Source: Fragilariopsis cylindrus CCMP1102 (Eukaryota > Bacillariophyta > Bacillariophyceae > Bacillariales > Bacillariaceae). From it: DNA of 64,000 nucleotides. Below, in pieces: positions 1 to 11,100 of this stretch. Numbering within the stretch: the first letter of the stretch is position 1; each line of letters opens with the position of its first letter. The notes beneath the pieces were generated by a model. The model was not told where the DNA came from and did not search any database. It saw nothing but the letters and a program-made list of their open reading frames with translations. Made by a program: the position numbers and the translations under genes. The stretch lies in NCBI GenBank assembly GCA_900095095.1, contig FMBT01000310.1:62001-126000 (forward strand). The letters run 5' to 3'.

Positions 1-465
1 AACCATATAATATAGCTGTAACAAGTGGAGTTTTATTCCTTCACATTGTAAATAACAAATAGAAAGAAAGTATGTCATATCAAATTCCAAATTGAATATA
101 TTAATAGTTTACTCTATGTAGGTTTTATGTTGTGAATTTTTTCAGATCTAGACTGAAAATCGCTGGTCTGTCCGTCTTAAGACGAGATTCTGACATCGAC
201 TTCCAAAAAGTCCTCTTTTCGTGTACTGTATTGTACTAGTCGATATATCAGCGGAACAAAGACATGCCATCAAAGCATCTAAGCATCTAAGCAACAAAGC
301 AACACTCCAACGACGTCTCACTGTTGTAATAGATATTATAGATAATCGATCGATCACGCAGCTAAATCAAAAAGCAAGAATAGAACAAGAAACGACAATT
401 TACAATACAATACAATACAGCAGCTCAACATGCTTTATTTTGGAAGGATAACGTTAGTAGTAAGA
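1..465. other. Intergenic, no gene recognised
   Basis: AT-rich sequence upstream of the FtrB gene. Short open frames exist but none resembles a known protein. The last 40 bases contain an in-frame ATG at 430 that could extend the FtrB signal peptide by 12 residues. Confidence 0.5.
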
Positions 466-1315
466 ATGGCACTGATGTTATTATTATTTGCGACTACGTC
501 GTGTCTCGGATTTAGTACGGGTTTCCGTCGTCGTTGACGTCTTATTCAAGATATTTAAATTCAGATTCAATTCTTCATTTAAAAAGTGATGGATTAACCG
601 CAGAGGAACGTGATGCAAAAATTGTGAAGGCAACAAAGGCTATGACAGCATTCACGAACAAATATCTAGTAAATACAGAGACAACATTATGCACTGAGTT
701 ATCAATTCCAGCTGTTGTTATCAAGGGATTAGCGGAACATAAAGTCGATTTAGGTGCACCATTATGCCCATGTCGTTTTTATGAAGATAAAGAAAAGGAA
801 GTTAAGGACGGATACTGGAATTGTCCATGTGTCCCCATGAGAGAAGAAAAGAAGTGTCATTGCATGTTATTCCTTACAGAAGATAGTGCCTTCGCTGGAG
901 ATTCTCAGGTTCGTTTATATATATATAAAGTAAACTGATGATGCTGCTATTCTCGTTGTTGTTTCTATATGCGCCATTTGTGTGTGTGTGTGGTGTGTGT
1001 ATTTGTAATATCGAATAGTACCTCTTTGCCTGGAAAGCATGTATCATCTTAAAATGGCGATTCGGTGTACACATAAAAGTACAGATACAAATGCAAGCAC
1101 AAGTGAAAGTACAATTTATGATGGCAAATACCACACAAAAAATCGTCGATGGCTTACTTTTTCATTCACTAAGAATGCTCTGTTTTCAATCTCGTTCCAC
1201 TCACAAATTGCTATACTTTTGTACTATGTGTTTGTGTGTGTGTGATATTTTACTGTTATTTTTGAAGATTATAACCGTTGATGAAGTGTCCAAACTTAGT
1301 GATAGTATAAAATAG
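466..1315 (+). CDS. ftrB: Ferredoxin-thioredoxin reductase, catalytic (beta) chain, plastid-targeted
   Basis: The catalytic subunit carries the 4Fe-4S cluster and redox disulfide that pass electrons from ferredoxin to thioredoxins in the plastid. The family signature is plain: CPCR, then CPC, then CHC (with FLTEDSAFAG following). The N-terminus is a signal peptide (LLLFATTSCLGF), fitting the bipartite plastid address. A canonical intron runs 909-1267 (CAG|GTTCGT ... GAAG|ATT) and the last exon, 1268-1315, supplies the usual tail ITVDEVSKLSDSIK. The signal peptide and the enzyme lie in different frames; the change falls near 515-535 and is best explained by one missing base. An intron at 515-564 would also restore the frame but is only 50 nt. 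An upstream in-frame ATG at 430 is an alternative start. Product identity is near certain; the exact 5' structure is not. Confidence 0.88.
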
Positions 1316-2144
1316 TCCTAATATATAATGATAATGATAACAAATAATTTTCATTCTTCTCTCGTTTGTTTCATTAGAAACTATCTCAGTGTTGAAAAAC
1401 TTCAAGAAAACTACCATAGAAAATTAGCACATGACATACGAAAAAAAGATGGTACAAACAAGAAATGCAGTAAAACTGTCTTTTTCTACTGTATTACTAT
1501 CTTATCAATCATCTATTTGATCTAATAGAGAATATAATCTAATTATTGTATCTTTACTCTTGCGTGCAATGATCAGCATTGTGCGTATCACTGCTTTGTA
1601 CGAAAAAACATAGCTTTGCATGTATTCCCATCAATAGTAAGCACCCTTCTACTCTGTTCATTATCGAGTATGATACTAAAGTTCTGTCGTAAACATAAAA
1701 TTGAATAAGAATAAATAGTTAGATAGATTTATTTTTAGGTCAGTATTCCCAATCGTGCGTGTTCTTTCATGCGTCATTTAAGATTTTTGATTCGTGGTTG
1801 CTCTTCCATTTCCTTCTTCTTCATTCTCATGGGCCACACAATGATGTGGTCGAGTGCGTTCGACATTGAGATGTGTGTGTGTCGTTACAACTGTCACGTC
1901 TCGTTGATCTTATTTGAAGCCAATGAATTCAATTCTCTTCACATCGTGTCAACACTTTCCATCCTCAACGAGAACCAAAGAATGCCAATCATCACAATTT
2001 CAATCTATCATCCTAAATAACACACAACTCAGCCCATGCCTATAATATTGTATAATTAATTCAGTATACATAACATAACATAACATAACATAACAAAACA
2101 AAACAAAACAAAGCAAACAAACAATACAAACAAAACAAAAAACT
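1316..2144. other. Intergenic, with pentanucleotide repeats in the presumed 5' UTR of the next gene
   Basis: No recognisable gene. An 83-residue open frame at 1769-2020 has no family features. Just before the adenylate kinase ATG, at about 2067-2115, there are several tandem copies of ACATA followed by AACAA/AAACA repeats. Confidence 0.5.
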
Positions 2145-3053
2145 ATGAATAGCCTTTCTACCCTATTGGTGGTAGCATTAGCTTCCGTGACGATGGCCTT
2201 CACTCCCGTTCCATCGACGCATGTACGTTTACAACAACAACTCACATCAACAGACGGCTCATCACCATCCTGTGTCATCCTTGAAATGGGTTCTCGTGGT
2301 GCAACGAAATGGGAAAAGAAAAAAGAATGGTTACGATCACGTGGAATGAGTGATGAAGACCTGGATGAATCCACCCCAACCGGTAATCCGATGACACCTG
2401 TGAATATTATTATTGCTGGTGCACCAGCAAGTGGTAAAGGTACACAATGTGAAATTATTAAAGAAGAATTTGGTGTCGTTCATTTATCGACAGGGGATAT
2501 GTTACGTGCGGCTGTTTCAGCCGGTTCCGACGTCGGTGTCCAAGCAAAAGAATTCATGGATTCTGGTAAATTAGTTCCGGATGAAGTTATTATTGGTATC
2601 ATTATTGATCGTCTTGCAGAAACTGATTGTAAAGAACAAGGCTGGTTATTAGATGGTTTCCCTAGAACAGCTGCACAAGCCAAAGCCTTAGCAGATGCTG
2701 GTGTATCAGCTGATTGTTTTATCTTCCTAGATGTACCTGATGAAATTTTAGTGGAACGTGTTGTTGGACGTAGAACTGATCCAGAAACAGGTAAAATTTA
2801 TCATATGACATTTTCACCACCATCCGAAGATGATACTGAAGTCATTGCACGACTAGAACACCGTTCGGATGATACAGAAGAAAAGGTTGTTGTTCGATTA
2901 GAACAATTCCATTCCAATGTTGCTGCCGTGAAGGGTTCGTACGAAGAAATTATGGTCGCTATTGATGGTAATCGTTCACCGTCAGTTGTGTCTGAAGAAG
3001 TTATGGATTCAATCAAAGCTGCTTTAGCAAAACGAACACAAACTGCTGCCTAA
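2145..3053 (+). CDS. Adenylate kinase, probably plastid-targeted
   Basis: Interconverts ATP + AMP and 2 ADP. The kinase domain begins near residue 85 with the P-loop GAPASGKGTQ, followed by the AMP-binding STGDMLRA, the DGFPRT motif and GRRTDPETGKIYH at the LID. The LID is of the zinc-free type and closes with RSDD, the usual R-x-D-D. Residues 1-20 form a signal peptide that ends TMAF|TP, a good match to the diatom plastid cleavage motif; residues 20-85 would be transit peptide and linker. The gene is a single uninterrupted exon of 302 codons. It lies 830 bp downstream of FtrB in the same orientation. Family assignment is firm; plastid location is inferred from the presequence. Confidence 0.93.
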   Translation: MNSLSTLLVVALASVTMAFTPVPSTHVRLQQQLTSTDGSSPSCVILEMGSRGATKWEKKKEWLRSRGMSDEDLDESTPTGNPMTPVNIIIAGAPASGKGTQCEIIKEEFGVVHLSTGDMLRAAVSAGSDVGVQAKEFMDSGKLVPDEVIIGIIIDRLAETDCKEQGWLLDGFPRTAAQAKALADAGVSADCFIFLDVPDEILVERVVGRRTDPETGKIYHMTFSPPSEDDTEVIARLEHRSDDTEEKVVVRLEQFHSNVAAVKGSYEEIMVAIDGNRSPSVVSEEVMDSIKAALAKRTQTAA

Positions 3054-3596
3054 AAACAGATAAAAATGATGATAATAATAATAGATAATTAACAGATTAT
3101 AACCTAATATAATCATTATAAAATAAAGAAAACTTTATAATAAAACTCAATTTGTAAATACTGTAGTACTGTTGATTTCACTATTGCTCTACCTATCTTT
3201 CTCTCTCTCTTACATACCTACATTCATGAGCTTTTCGTGTTACTCGCAGTCTATACATGATCCATTAATAACAATAGATAGTTTTATTGTTCCTTGGATG
3301 AAGAAAATCGAATTTGAGGACGACAAGTAGTCTATTATTTTTTATGATTTCATCTTTTGTTAACTACAGTACTAATTACAGGTTGCATTCCATTTTATCT
3401 ATAATGAATCATATTCTTTGCTTTTCAAGTGCACATTAATTTTTTTCTTTCTTTCTTCCATTCTTTCTTCAAAAATTGATTTATTATATTATATGGGTTA
3501 AAAATTGTGAACATAAAGGAATCCGCTTTTTTTTCTTTCATCTACCGATTTATTATTGTTGTGCATCCATCTCTCGTTCTTTATTTATTTATTTAT
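3054..3596. other. Convergent 3' region
   Basis: AT-rich spacer between the ends of adenylate kinase and the convergent deaminase gene. Pyrimidine-rich runs and an ATTT tetranucleotide repeat at about 3580-3600 overlap the deaminase stop. No gene seen. Confidence 0.5.
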
Positions 3597-4595
3597 TTAT
3601 GGATTGTATATTTCACCATGTTGTTTGTAATATTGTAATACTTCAGCACATTCTTCTCGTAATACTTCACGTACAACAGTACAACCAGCATCTTCTAATG
3701 CATCATAGGACATCGGATCAAATACAGGACCTTCATGGAAACCAATTGATTCAACATCATCTTTTGTGGCACCGCAAACTAATTTAGAGACACCCGACCA
3801 CATAATACCACCCAAACATTGGCAACATGGTGCAGCAGATGTATATAAATGATATTGTTTGTTACCTTGTGCTGCTGATCCAGCACCTGCAAATGAAAAA
3901 TTATTTATCCGTTGCTGTCCAAATTGTATTGCAGTCATTTCACCATGTAGTGTTGAATTACATAATGGAACAACACGATTCACACCCAATGAAAATAATT
4001 TTGATTTATTAGTATCTGGATTGTATTCAAATATTGCTGTTCCGAATGGTCCACCTGTCTCATTGTCGATATTGACTTTAGATAATTCCATGGCAACACG
4101 CATCATTTCTTTATCATCTGTATATATATTATTCTTCCGTTCATTATAAAATTTAGTAGTCCATTCGGGTAGGGTAACAACTACTGATAATGGGCTGTGT
4201 TTGTTGTGTATTGTGAAGTTAAATTGAAACCAAAAAAATAAAACAATGATGAATGCACAAAAGACGGATGCGACGATTGTGACAACGGAAGGAAGAAAGT
4301 GAAATTTGAGTGAGTCTGCGATACAGTGTGTGCAATTTTTTTTCATACTTGTTCCTGTCCAACTGAATCATGTTGTAACTACTTACAGGTCCGCGATTTG
4401 AGAAGGATCTTCCTTTTTCTCCTCGTCGTCTTTACTTAAACTTGTACTACGACTATTAGCGTGTGCATGTCGTTTGAATGTTTGTTCGATCTTCTTTTTA
4501 CGGAGCGTGTTTACAACAAATATATGAATAAAAGCAATCGTCACTACCGTAGTAATAGATTGTATATTATCTTTATAATTACTGTTAGAATTCAT
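3597..4595 (-). CDS. Cytidine/deoxycytidylate-type deaminase (guanine deaminase-like), membrane anchored
   Basis: Two exons, 4387-4595 and 3597-4194, joined by a 192-nt intron (CT|GTAAGTAG ... AACACAG|C) that keeps the frame exactly. Exon 1 encodes a short N-terminus with one hydrophobic segment (ITTVVTIAFIHIFVVN) and a basic linker. Exon 2 carries the zinc deaminase fold: HGEMTAI (zinc ligand H and catalytic E) and LYTSAAPCCQC (two zinc cysteines), followed by LGGIMWSG. The spacing and the LYTSxxPCxxCLGxIxW pattern are closest to guanine deaminase/tRNA-type members, so the substrate is not settled. Length is about 269 residues. A start at 4346 inside the intron would give another hydrophobic N-terminus, but the spliced form is better supported. 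It is divergently placed from the EXS gene. Confidence 0.8.
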
Positions 4596-5153
4596 GATCG
4601 ATGTATTTCCAATCTTTAATTTTCTTGTTTTCTAGTCGTTGTCGTTCGCTGTCGTTCACTGTCGTTGTCTCTTGCTCGTCGTTTCCAAATAAAGAAATGA
4701 AGTAAGTATTGATACAAATCAGTTCTTTTTAGCGCTGCAAAAATGGTACCCTTCCACTATGGTATCTAACAGATAGATTGTGATGGCAATACTGTATGAA
4801 TTATGCAATGCGTTAATGTTTGGATATGCATCAATCTCTATATCCGAGTTCAACTTAATAATCCGATGTGAGAATTTGTGAGACAGGAAGAATTTGATTC
4901 CGTCATAGCGTTGTCAATTGCGTCGTTGTCAAGCGCTTCGGATCTTCCGATTCTTTTTTTCAGATTTTCACTTCCACGACTGAATTTAATCCAAAATATA
5001 AAACTATATAAAAACCATAGCTAAAGTGGCCCTGTTATGTGATTTTTAAATTGTCATTTCCTTCTTTTTACATTCGACATTTGAAAGACAATGGCGATAG
5101 GATTCTTGAGTTGTGCCTTGTTGATTTGCTATTAGAACGGATCTTAAGAAAAA
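4596..5153. promoter_or_regulatory. Divergent intergenic region (deaminase / EXS gene)
   Basis: 558 bp between two genes transcribed away from each other, so it should hold both promoters. It includes a short GTCGTT-rich tandem at 4635-4670. No specific box can be claimed. Confidence 0.35.
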
Positions 5154-7121
5154 ATGACGACGAATGACAGTAATAGACTGGGAAAGAAGATTCTTTCAGT
5201 TTCCATTCTGCTCTTAGCGTTTTGGATACTAGTCGATAACGAATCAATAAGCACTGCATCCCAAAATAATAATAATAACAACAACAACAACAACAAGAGA
5301 ATACATCATTTAGCAGTTTGGACTGCACTACATCGACATCCACCCTGTTTAAGAATATATCGTGCTTTATTGGAATTTAACTTGATGTTATGGGGATTGG
5401 CAGCTTCGTTATATCTCTGGAAGTATACTGTTGGGGAAAATATGGTAGGGTATCTACTATTCCAACCAGCCGATCATGACTTTACAAAAGATACAGACAT
5501 ATACTTTACTGAATCGTCGTTAGGAAAGTATCGTCCAATAGAAGAGGAAAATCAGGAAGGGGAAATGGATATAAACAACAACGACGAAGAAGAAAATAAT
5601 AGTAGTATTGAGTTATGCTCGTCAAGTGAAGCAGAGAGAAATGAAAACAATCGAGATGATAAAAGTAATAATAATATTAATAATAATAATGACTCGATAA
5701 TTGTTGTTGATGATGATGATGATGATGATAATGAACCCAACTATTCAGCGACGAATACAACTGGAATCAATAGTAATTTCGAACATATCACACCTCCATC
5801 TCCAGAGAATATTTTACATGCCGCATTGGATTTTCTTATTTTAATTTTGGTAACATTATTTTTATTTACGATTAGTAGTGCTGAGGGTGGTCGGTACGTT
5901 GATGGGATGGAATCATTACATACCTTTCGATGGATTGCTCAAATTGCAGCACCAATATTCCCGTTGGTATTATTTTTAATATTTTGTATAGCGGTCGTCT
6001 TACCTTTAAATAAACGACGGTCCCAATGGAAAATTTTAAGTTATACAATTGGTGCACCACTCTATAATGTTACATTTAGAGATGGATTTATTGGAGATAT
6101 ATTAACAAGCAGTGTCCGACCATTACAGGATATTGCCTTTACTGTATTTTATCTATTTTCTGGACTACAGGGCTGGTGGAGTCAGTCATATGATCTGGAT
6201 GCAGCAGATTTACCGTTAGAATCAAATTGGATGCTACATACTATGATTTTACCCATGTGTATGATGTCTCCTCTTTGGTATCGATTCTGTCAAAATTTAC
6301 GACAGACCTATGACAGTAAAAGTCGTTGGCCTTACTTAGGAAATGCTCTTAAATACTTCATCGCCGCTGAGGTAGGTGTCTTTGGCGTATACATGCAAAC
6401 TCGGAGACAATCGTCCCTTTGGTTAATGGCATTCGTCCTTGCGACGTTGTATCAAATTTGGTGGGATGTTTTTATGGACTGGAATCTATTGGAAGTTGGT
6501 GGATGGAAGAATATACAAATAATAGAAGTGAGTGGACGCATTATCAGCATATCTATACCAACATCAGTGCAGTTGAGAAAGACACGAATTTATTCAGTAT
6601 CCTGGATGTATTGGAGTATTTTCGGAATTAACATTGTCTTGAGATTTTGTTGGACGCTTAGCTTTCTCCCACCTCATTATTTAAATCGTGCTGGAGTGTT
6701 AAGTGAAACATTCGACGGTGATATAACTATGTATATAAACCCCATTATTGCTTCAGCAGAAATTGTAAGGAGAATAATGTGGGGATGGATCCGCGTCGAA
6801 AACGAGGCGATTAACGTTGCACGAAAAGAACCAAGACTGAAGGGAGCCTGGAGGGATTATTGTGAGGACGACAATAAGGAAAGTTCAGAACCATCAAATC
6901 TTGAGGAGTTCAAAAGTATGGCAATGAATGATACCTTTTTGGACGTTGATGATGGAACACTTTCATCCTCATCGTCTTCTACTCCTTTTTCAAAAGGCTT
7001 GTGGACACCAAGAAAAATGTATGACATGACAGAAATACAGATTCTGGGAGAGTTATGTATCTACGTGACCATATTTACTGGATTAGGTCTACTAGCTGCT
7101 GCCCATCGAGAGACGCAGTAG
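5154..7121 (+). CDS. EXS-domain (ERD1/XPR1/SYG1-type) multi-pass membrane protein
   Basis: Single-exon 655-residue membrane protein. The C-terminal half is a recognisable EXS domain: RPLQDIAFTVFYLFSG, PLWYRFCQNLRQTYD, YQIWWDVFMDW, and the terminal RRIMWGWIRVENEAINV. EXS proteins without an SPX domain, as here, resemble yeast ERD1, which acts in Golgi phosphate recycling and protein retention; XPR1/PHO1 relatives export phosphate. Residues about 125-215 are a low-complexity Asn/Asp/Glu/Ser insert that interrupts the N-terminal membrane region and is probably a cytosolic loop. About eight hydrophobic segments are visible. Phosphate transport is inferred from the family, not shown here. Confidence 0.85.
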   Translation: MTTNDSNRLGKKILSVSILLLAFWILVDNESISTASQNNNNNNNNNNKRIHHLAVWTALHRHPPCLRIYRALLEFNLMLWGLAASLYLWKYTVGENMVGYLLFQPADHDFTKDTDIYFTESSLGKYRPIEEENQEGEMDINNNDEEENNSSIELCSSSEAERNENNRDDKSNNNINNNNDSIIVVDDDDDDDNEPNYSATNTTGINSNFEHITPPSPENILHAALDFLILILVTLFLFTISSAEGGRYVDGMESLHTFRWIAQIAAPIFPLVLFLIFCIAVVLPLNKRRSQWKILSYTIGAPLYNVTFRDGFIGDILTSSVRPLQDIAFTVFYLFSGLQGWWSQSYDLDAADLPLESNWMLHTMILPMCMMSPLWYRFCQNLRQTYDSKSRWPYLGNALKYFIAAEVGVFGVYMQTRRQSSLWLMAFVLATLYQIWWDVFMDWNLLEVGGWKNIQIIEVSGRIISISIPTSVQLRKTRIYSVSWMYWSIFGINIVLRFCWTLSFLPPHYLNRAGVLSETFDGDITMYINPIIASAEIVRRIMWGWIRVENEAINVARKEPRLKGAWRDYCEDDNKESSEPSNLEEFKSMAMNDTFLDVDDGTLSSSSSSTPFSKGLWTPRKMYDMTEIQILGELCIYVTIFTGLGLLAAAHRETQ

Positions 7122-8120
7122 TGGGTACATATTGAGGCATGTTTCATCGCATCGCATTGCTGCTACAAGTAGAAAAAGGAACGGGAAGAACCAAATGAAT
7201 TGTACATAATAGATACATTTTTCTTTGTTATTGTTACTGTTAATACATATTATATTATATTATATTTTACTGACTGTCATTCAAAATATCTTCATCATTC
7301 TTCTGCAAAAGAAAGATGAAGTTTGATTTTTGCACAGTGTATTCTCTCCCAGTTCCAGAACCCTCATCATCGCACGTGTATCATTTGATAGATATTGGTT
7401 TTGTTCCACAGTAGGGATTGGTATCGTCTCTCTTCCAGGTTGCTTAATTCTCATCAAAAGTTGAGCAAACATATTGAGGTGCTTTCATCTTTCCATATAT
7501 ATCCAAATCGTTCATCCCTACAGTGGTTTGTTGTGACGGCACCACACCTGTGGGCTTGTTCTGTCTTCTCACTTCACCAATGTATTCCATTTTTGTTCCT
7601 TTGTGCTATGCTGTGAGATCCAATTACCATTGGTATAAGTAAAAGGATACAGTAGCACAACCAACAAAAACAACCAAATATGTTTATTTTGTATAGAGCG
7701 GACGCAGGACGCACAGAATAAAGTATCACGTGCGCTAGCCGTAATATGTGAATGTGAAAATTCAAAATCGTTTTCTTCATGGCGCAACGACAAGCCGCAT
7801 TTAATTTGCGTGCTTATTTGTTGCGTCGATTCATTATTCAACGTAAAAGATTGTTAATCGGCCTTTGGCATTCCTTATTCTATCTTACATTGGATTGAAC
7901 GAATCATCAACGAATCATTCGAATTGATTCCACAGATTTGCTATCAAATATATTATTATACCGAAAGGAGGAAAAGATAGGAAATCATTCCAACGACGAC
8001 GACGGCAACGACGACGACGAACCCCCGACCTTATACTGATAGATAGAATCGAGCGACACGCAGGCCTAAGGAGGTGCCGCCGATCAAATTACTAGATATT
8101 ATTAAAAATATAAATTAAAA
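7122..8120. other. Intergenic, one possible small minus-strand gene
   Basis: About 1 kb between the EXS and Nup155 genes. TATTA repeats lie at 7240-7270 and CGACGA repeats at 7990-8025. The only candidate gene is the minus-strand small frame at 7444-7590, listed separately. Confidence 0.4.
7444..7590 (-). CDS. Possible small protein, 48 residues, unrecognised
   Basis: An ATG-initiated frame on the minus strand whose composition looks protein-like (SQQTTVGMNDLDIYGKMKAP), unlike the AT-rich frames around it. A further minus frame at 7281-7472 could be a downstream part if there is an intron or an indel. I do not recognise a family, and the frame is short enough to be chance. Confidence 0.22.
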   Translation of the reverse strand: MEYIGEVRRQNKPTGVVPSQQTTVGMNDLDIYGKMKAPQYVCSTFDEN

Positions 8121-11100
8121 ATGATGAACGGCGGATCGTCATCACACGACGTAACAATGACACCCGTCGATAATGGATCTACTTCTCAATCTCAACAAAA
8201 TCAATACTGGAGAGATGATTTTCGTCCATTACGTGATGCTGGAAAGAATGTATTACAGATGTTACGTCGTGATGAAACGAGTGTCCATGCAGATCTATAT
8301 CGTCGTATTATGTCAACCAATCAAGTAGGTCGCAGTAATCGTACAAGTAGTGCGAGTAGAACAGGAAATGATGCCGATTCAAATCCAGCTCATCGTTATT
8401 TTCCCTCCTATGACAGCGATGATACTGCGAAAAAAGGCGATAGCGCAAACAACAATAGCAATAGCAATAGCAGCAACAACAACGGTAATAGTAATAGTAA
8501 TAATGATAGTAATATCGACGTTAGCGGTGTTGCTGCTGGACCTATCAAACACGCCCAAACGATTCCCCTACCACCATATTTACGTGAGGTACGATCAAAA
8601 GCTAAGGTTGCAATATTAATGGGTTTGTTTCCAAAGGCACAATTGGCATGGATGACCACAGATGATACTGTATACTTATGGGCGTATCATCAGAATAGTG
8701 GTAATATGAATGGTATCCGCAGTGGCAGTGGTGCTGGTGGTGGTGGAGCCGAAAACCAATTCTTAGAATTTAAAGTTCCGAGTGGTCAGCCTATTGTTAG
8801 TGTTGGATTGGCTCCTCCTAAAAAAGGTGAGTTTAGATATATATCTTAATATTGTTGTACTACTTATTAATATAATACACGACACGACTAGACAAACCAA
8901 ACGTATTATTTTGAGAGAAGTCGAAAAAAGAAATTCTTCATTCCTTATTATCATTCCCATGACTGACCAATTTCTCTCTTCGTTTGTTCTATCGTGATCC
9001 TATCTGTTTATCGTGACATCGATAATACCATCAAATGAATGATCGTCAATAATAATATTCCAATAATTTAACACACACTTTTTTTTAGGAGTATTTCGAG
9101 AAGTGGTTGAATGGTGTCTGGTGGTAACCACCAAGGAAGAAGCCATGATATGTGCTCTCGCGAGGGCATCGGCAACGGCAAGCGGTACTACTGAAATCAG
9201 TAACGGCAATCGTAGTAACGGGACATCATCGTCGTCGTCATCATCGTCGTCATCACCCTGGACAGTTGTTCTTACTAAGTTTATCATACCGTCCGATTGG
9301 ATTTCATTTTTATCTGTTGCGTCAACTAAAAGTGGAAGAGTATTTTTAGGAGGACAAGATGGTAACGTTTATGAATTGGATTATGATTTACTGGTCAAAC
9401 GACATCAACAACAACAGGATTCACAACAAGGAACATCAGTTGGAGAACGTTTAGATCGGTTTTATGACGGAAGTGACGATATCAGTAGTTGCCGTGATGG
9501 TGGTGCAGGGTCGTCATCATCATCTTCAACCGAATGTCCTGATGTATTACTAGACAAATCATTGTCTGCCAATCAAAGCGCGACCGAGCGATTCCTTCAA
9601 AATGGAAAACGTGTGATCGAAATTGTCTCTGGTGGGGGTGTTGATCAACAACAACGGAAATACTTACAACCACCCCGAAAATGTCGCAAGATTAACCATT
9701 CTCAGAATGGAATTCTTCGTCATATCCTTCCCGATTTTGTCACCAAAGTTGGTAGTGCTTTGTTTTCGGGAGTAGGATTCGATACTTCCACCACCACGGC
9801 CGGTGGTGCAATCACGCAAATTGTCGTTGACGATGAACGTCAAGTCTTGTATACGTTGTCAAGTCCGAAGGGGTGGATATGTGCTATGGATTTGTCGTCA
9901 TCAGCAGCAGCCAATGTTGCCGGTAATAATAGTACTGCATCACCCGCACCGGTATTAGCAGCTGTATTAGATGCTCCCGCAACCGCTCGTTTGTATTTAG
10001 AAGCCGTTAGTAGGGGAAGGATTAACCCACCCCAAGTTTCTGGATCGAATCAGGGAATTCTACAATTTTTAGGAAATGGTGATGCAGCGCAAGCTGGTGT
10101 CGGTGGGATGGACGGCGCTCGTCGGATCCTAAGCTTGTCGAACAAGCCAAGATGCGATCTAATGGTAGAGGCCGTGGAAGCAATAAAGGAGGTGTTGGTC
10201 CAGATCTTCTCACACCTGTTTCGATTAGGATCGTTCCAAACCAAGAAAGTACACGCATCACGTTGGTTGCTGTCACATCTGGGGGGATCCGGTACTACCT
10301 ATCAACACTTAGTCAAAAAACGATGGGAATCGGTCCGTCCACTGCACATGCTCGATTCCCTCGACGATACAATCCATGGAAACCCTCCAGTCGGTTCACT
10401 TTGTGCCACGTGAAGGCTCCTCCGCCGGTAATTGCTGACGATTACTACTACCAGAACGGTAGTAGTAGCAGCAGCAGCAGAGGAGCTTCTGCTACCACAT
10501 CATCGTCGACACCAAATTTCCCTTCCAGTGGCGTTGCACCGATGGTCTCTCGATCGTTGCGAGTCGATGCTTCTTGTTACCTGCACGGTACCTTTTTGGT
10601 AGCATTTCAGCCGATGGGTTCCGTTGAAACTGGTGGAAACGGAACAAGCGCATCAACTCCCTCGTTTGTCACCCGCAATGATGTTTTGATTGCAACCACT
10701 TCTGACTGTGCCAAGAGGATAACTGTAAAACAAATCAGAGAGGATAATAACACGATCGAAACATCCCGTTTCTCCCCAGGAGGTATATGTGAGATAGTGT
10801 CTCGGCATCTTTCCCAATCAAATGGTATCAGTGGCGGAAGGGTTTGGGATATCGAACCGGCATCCTATGCTCAAGGCAAGGCTTTGTACCTCGCACTCCA
10901 TTCGAAGACACCAACCGACCAGGAGCTAGGTGTTGGTATGATCCCAGCGTACGTTCCAAAGTCTAGCAGCAACCATGCGCGCAGCAAGGCATTGACGTCG
11001 TCATCCTCTTCAAAGAACACCACCGGGACTATTGTTCCTACATCCAAACAGTACTTTTCTTCTGCGGGGTTAACAGTCTTTACGAACATGTTGATGGGTC

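Noticed and set aside
515-564. 50-nt and 44-nt introns in FtrB, Nup155 (10097-10146) and RBBP4
   Set aside because: Each restores frame, but they are much shorter than the clear introns here (154-473 nt), and a one-base loss gives more natural protein in all three cases. Not fully excluded.
1769-2020. 83-residue plus-strand frame before adenylate kinase
   Set aside because: No recognisable features; composition typical of AT-rich noncoding DNA.
7569-7841. 90-residue minus-strand frame upstream of Nup155
   Set aside because: No family features, and it overlaps a second frame equally open; treated as chance.
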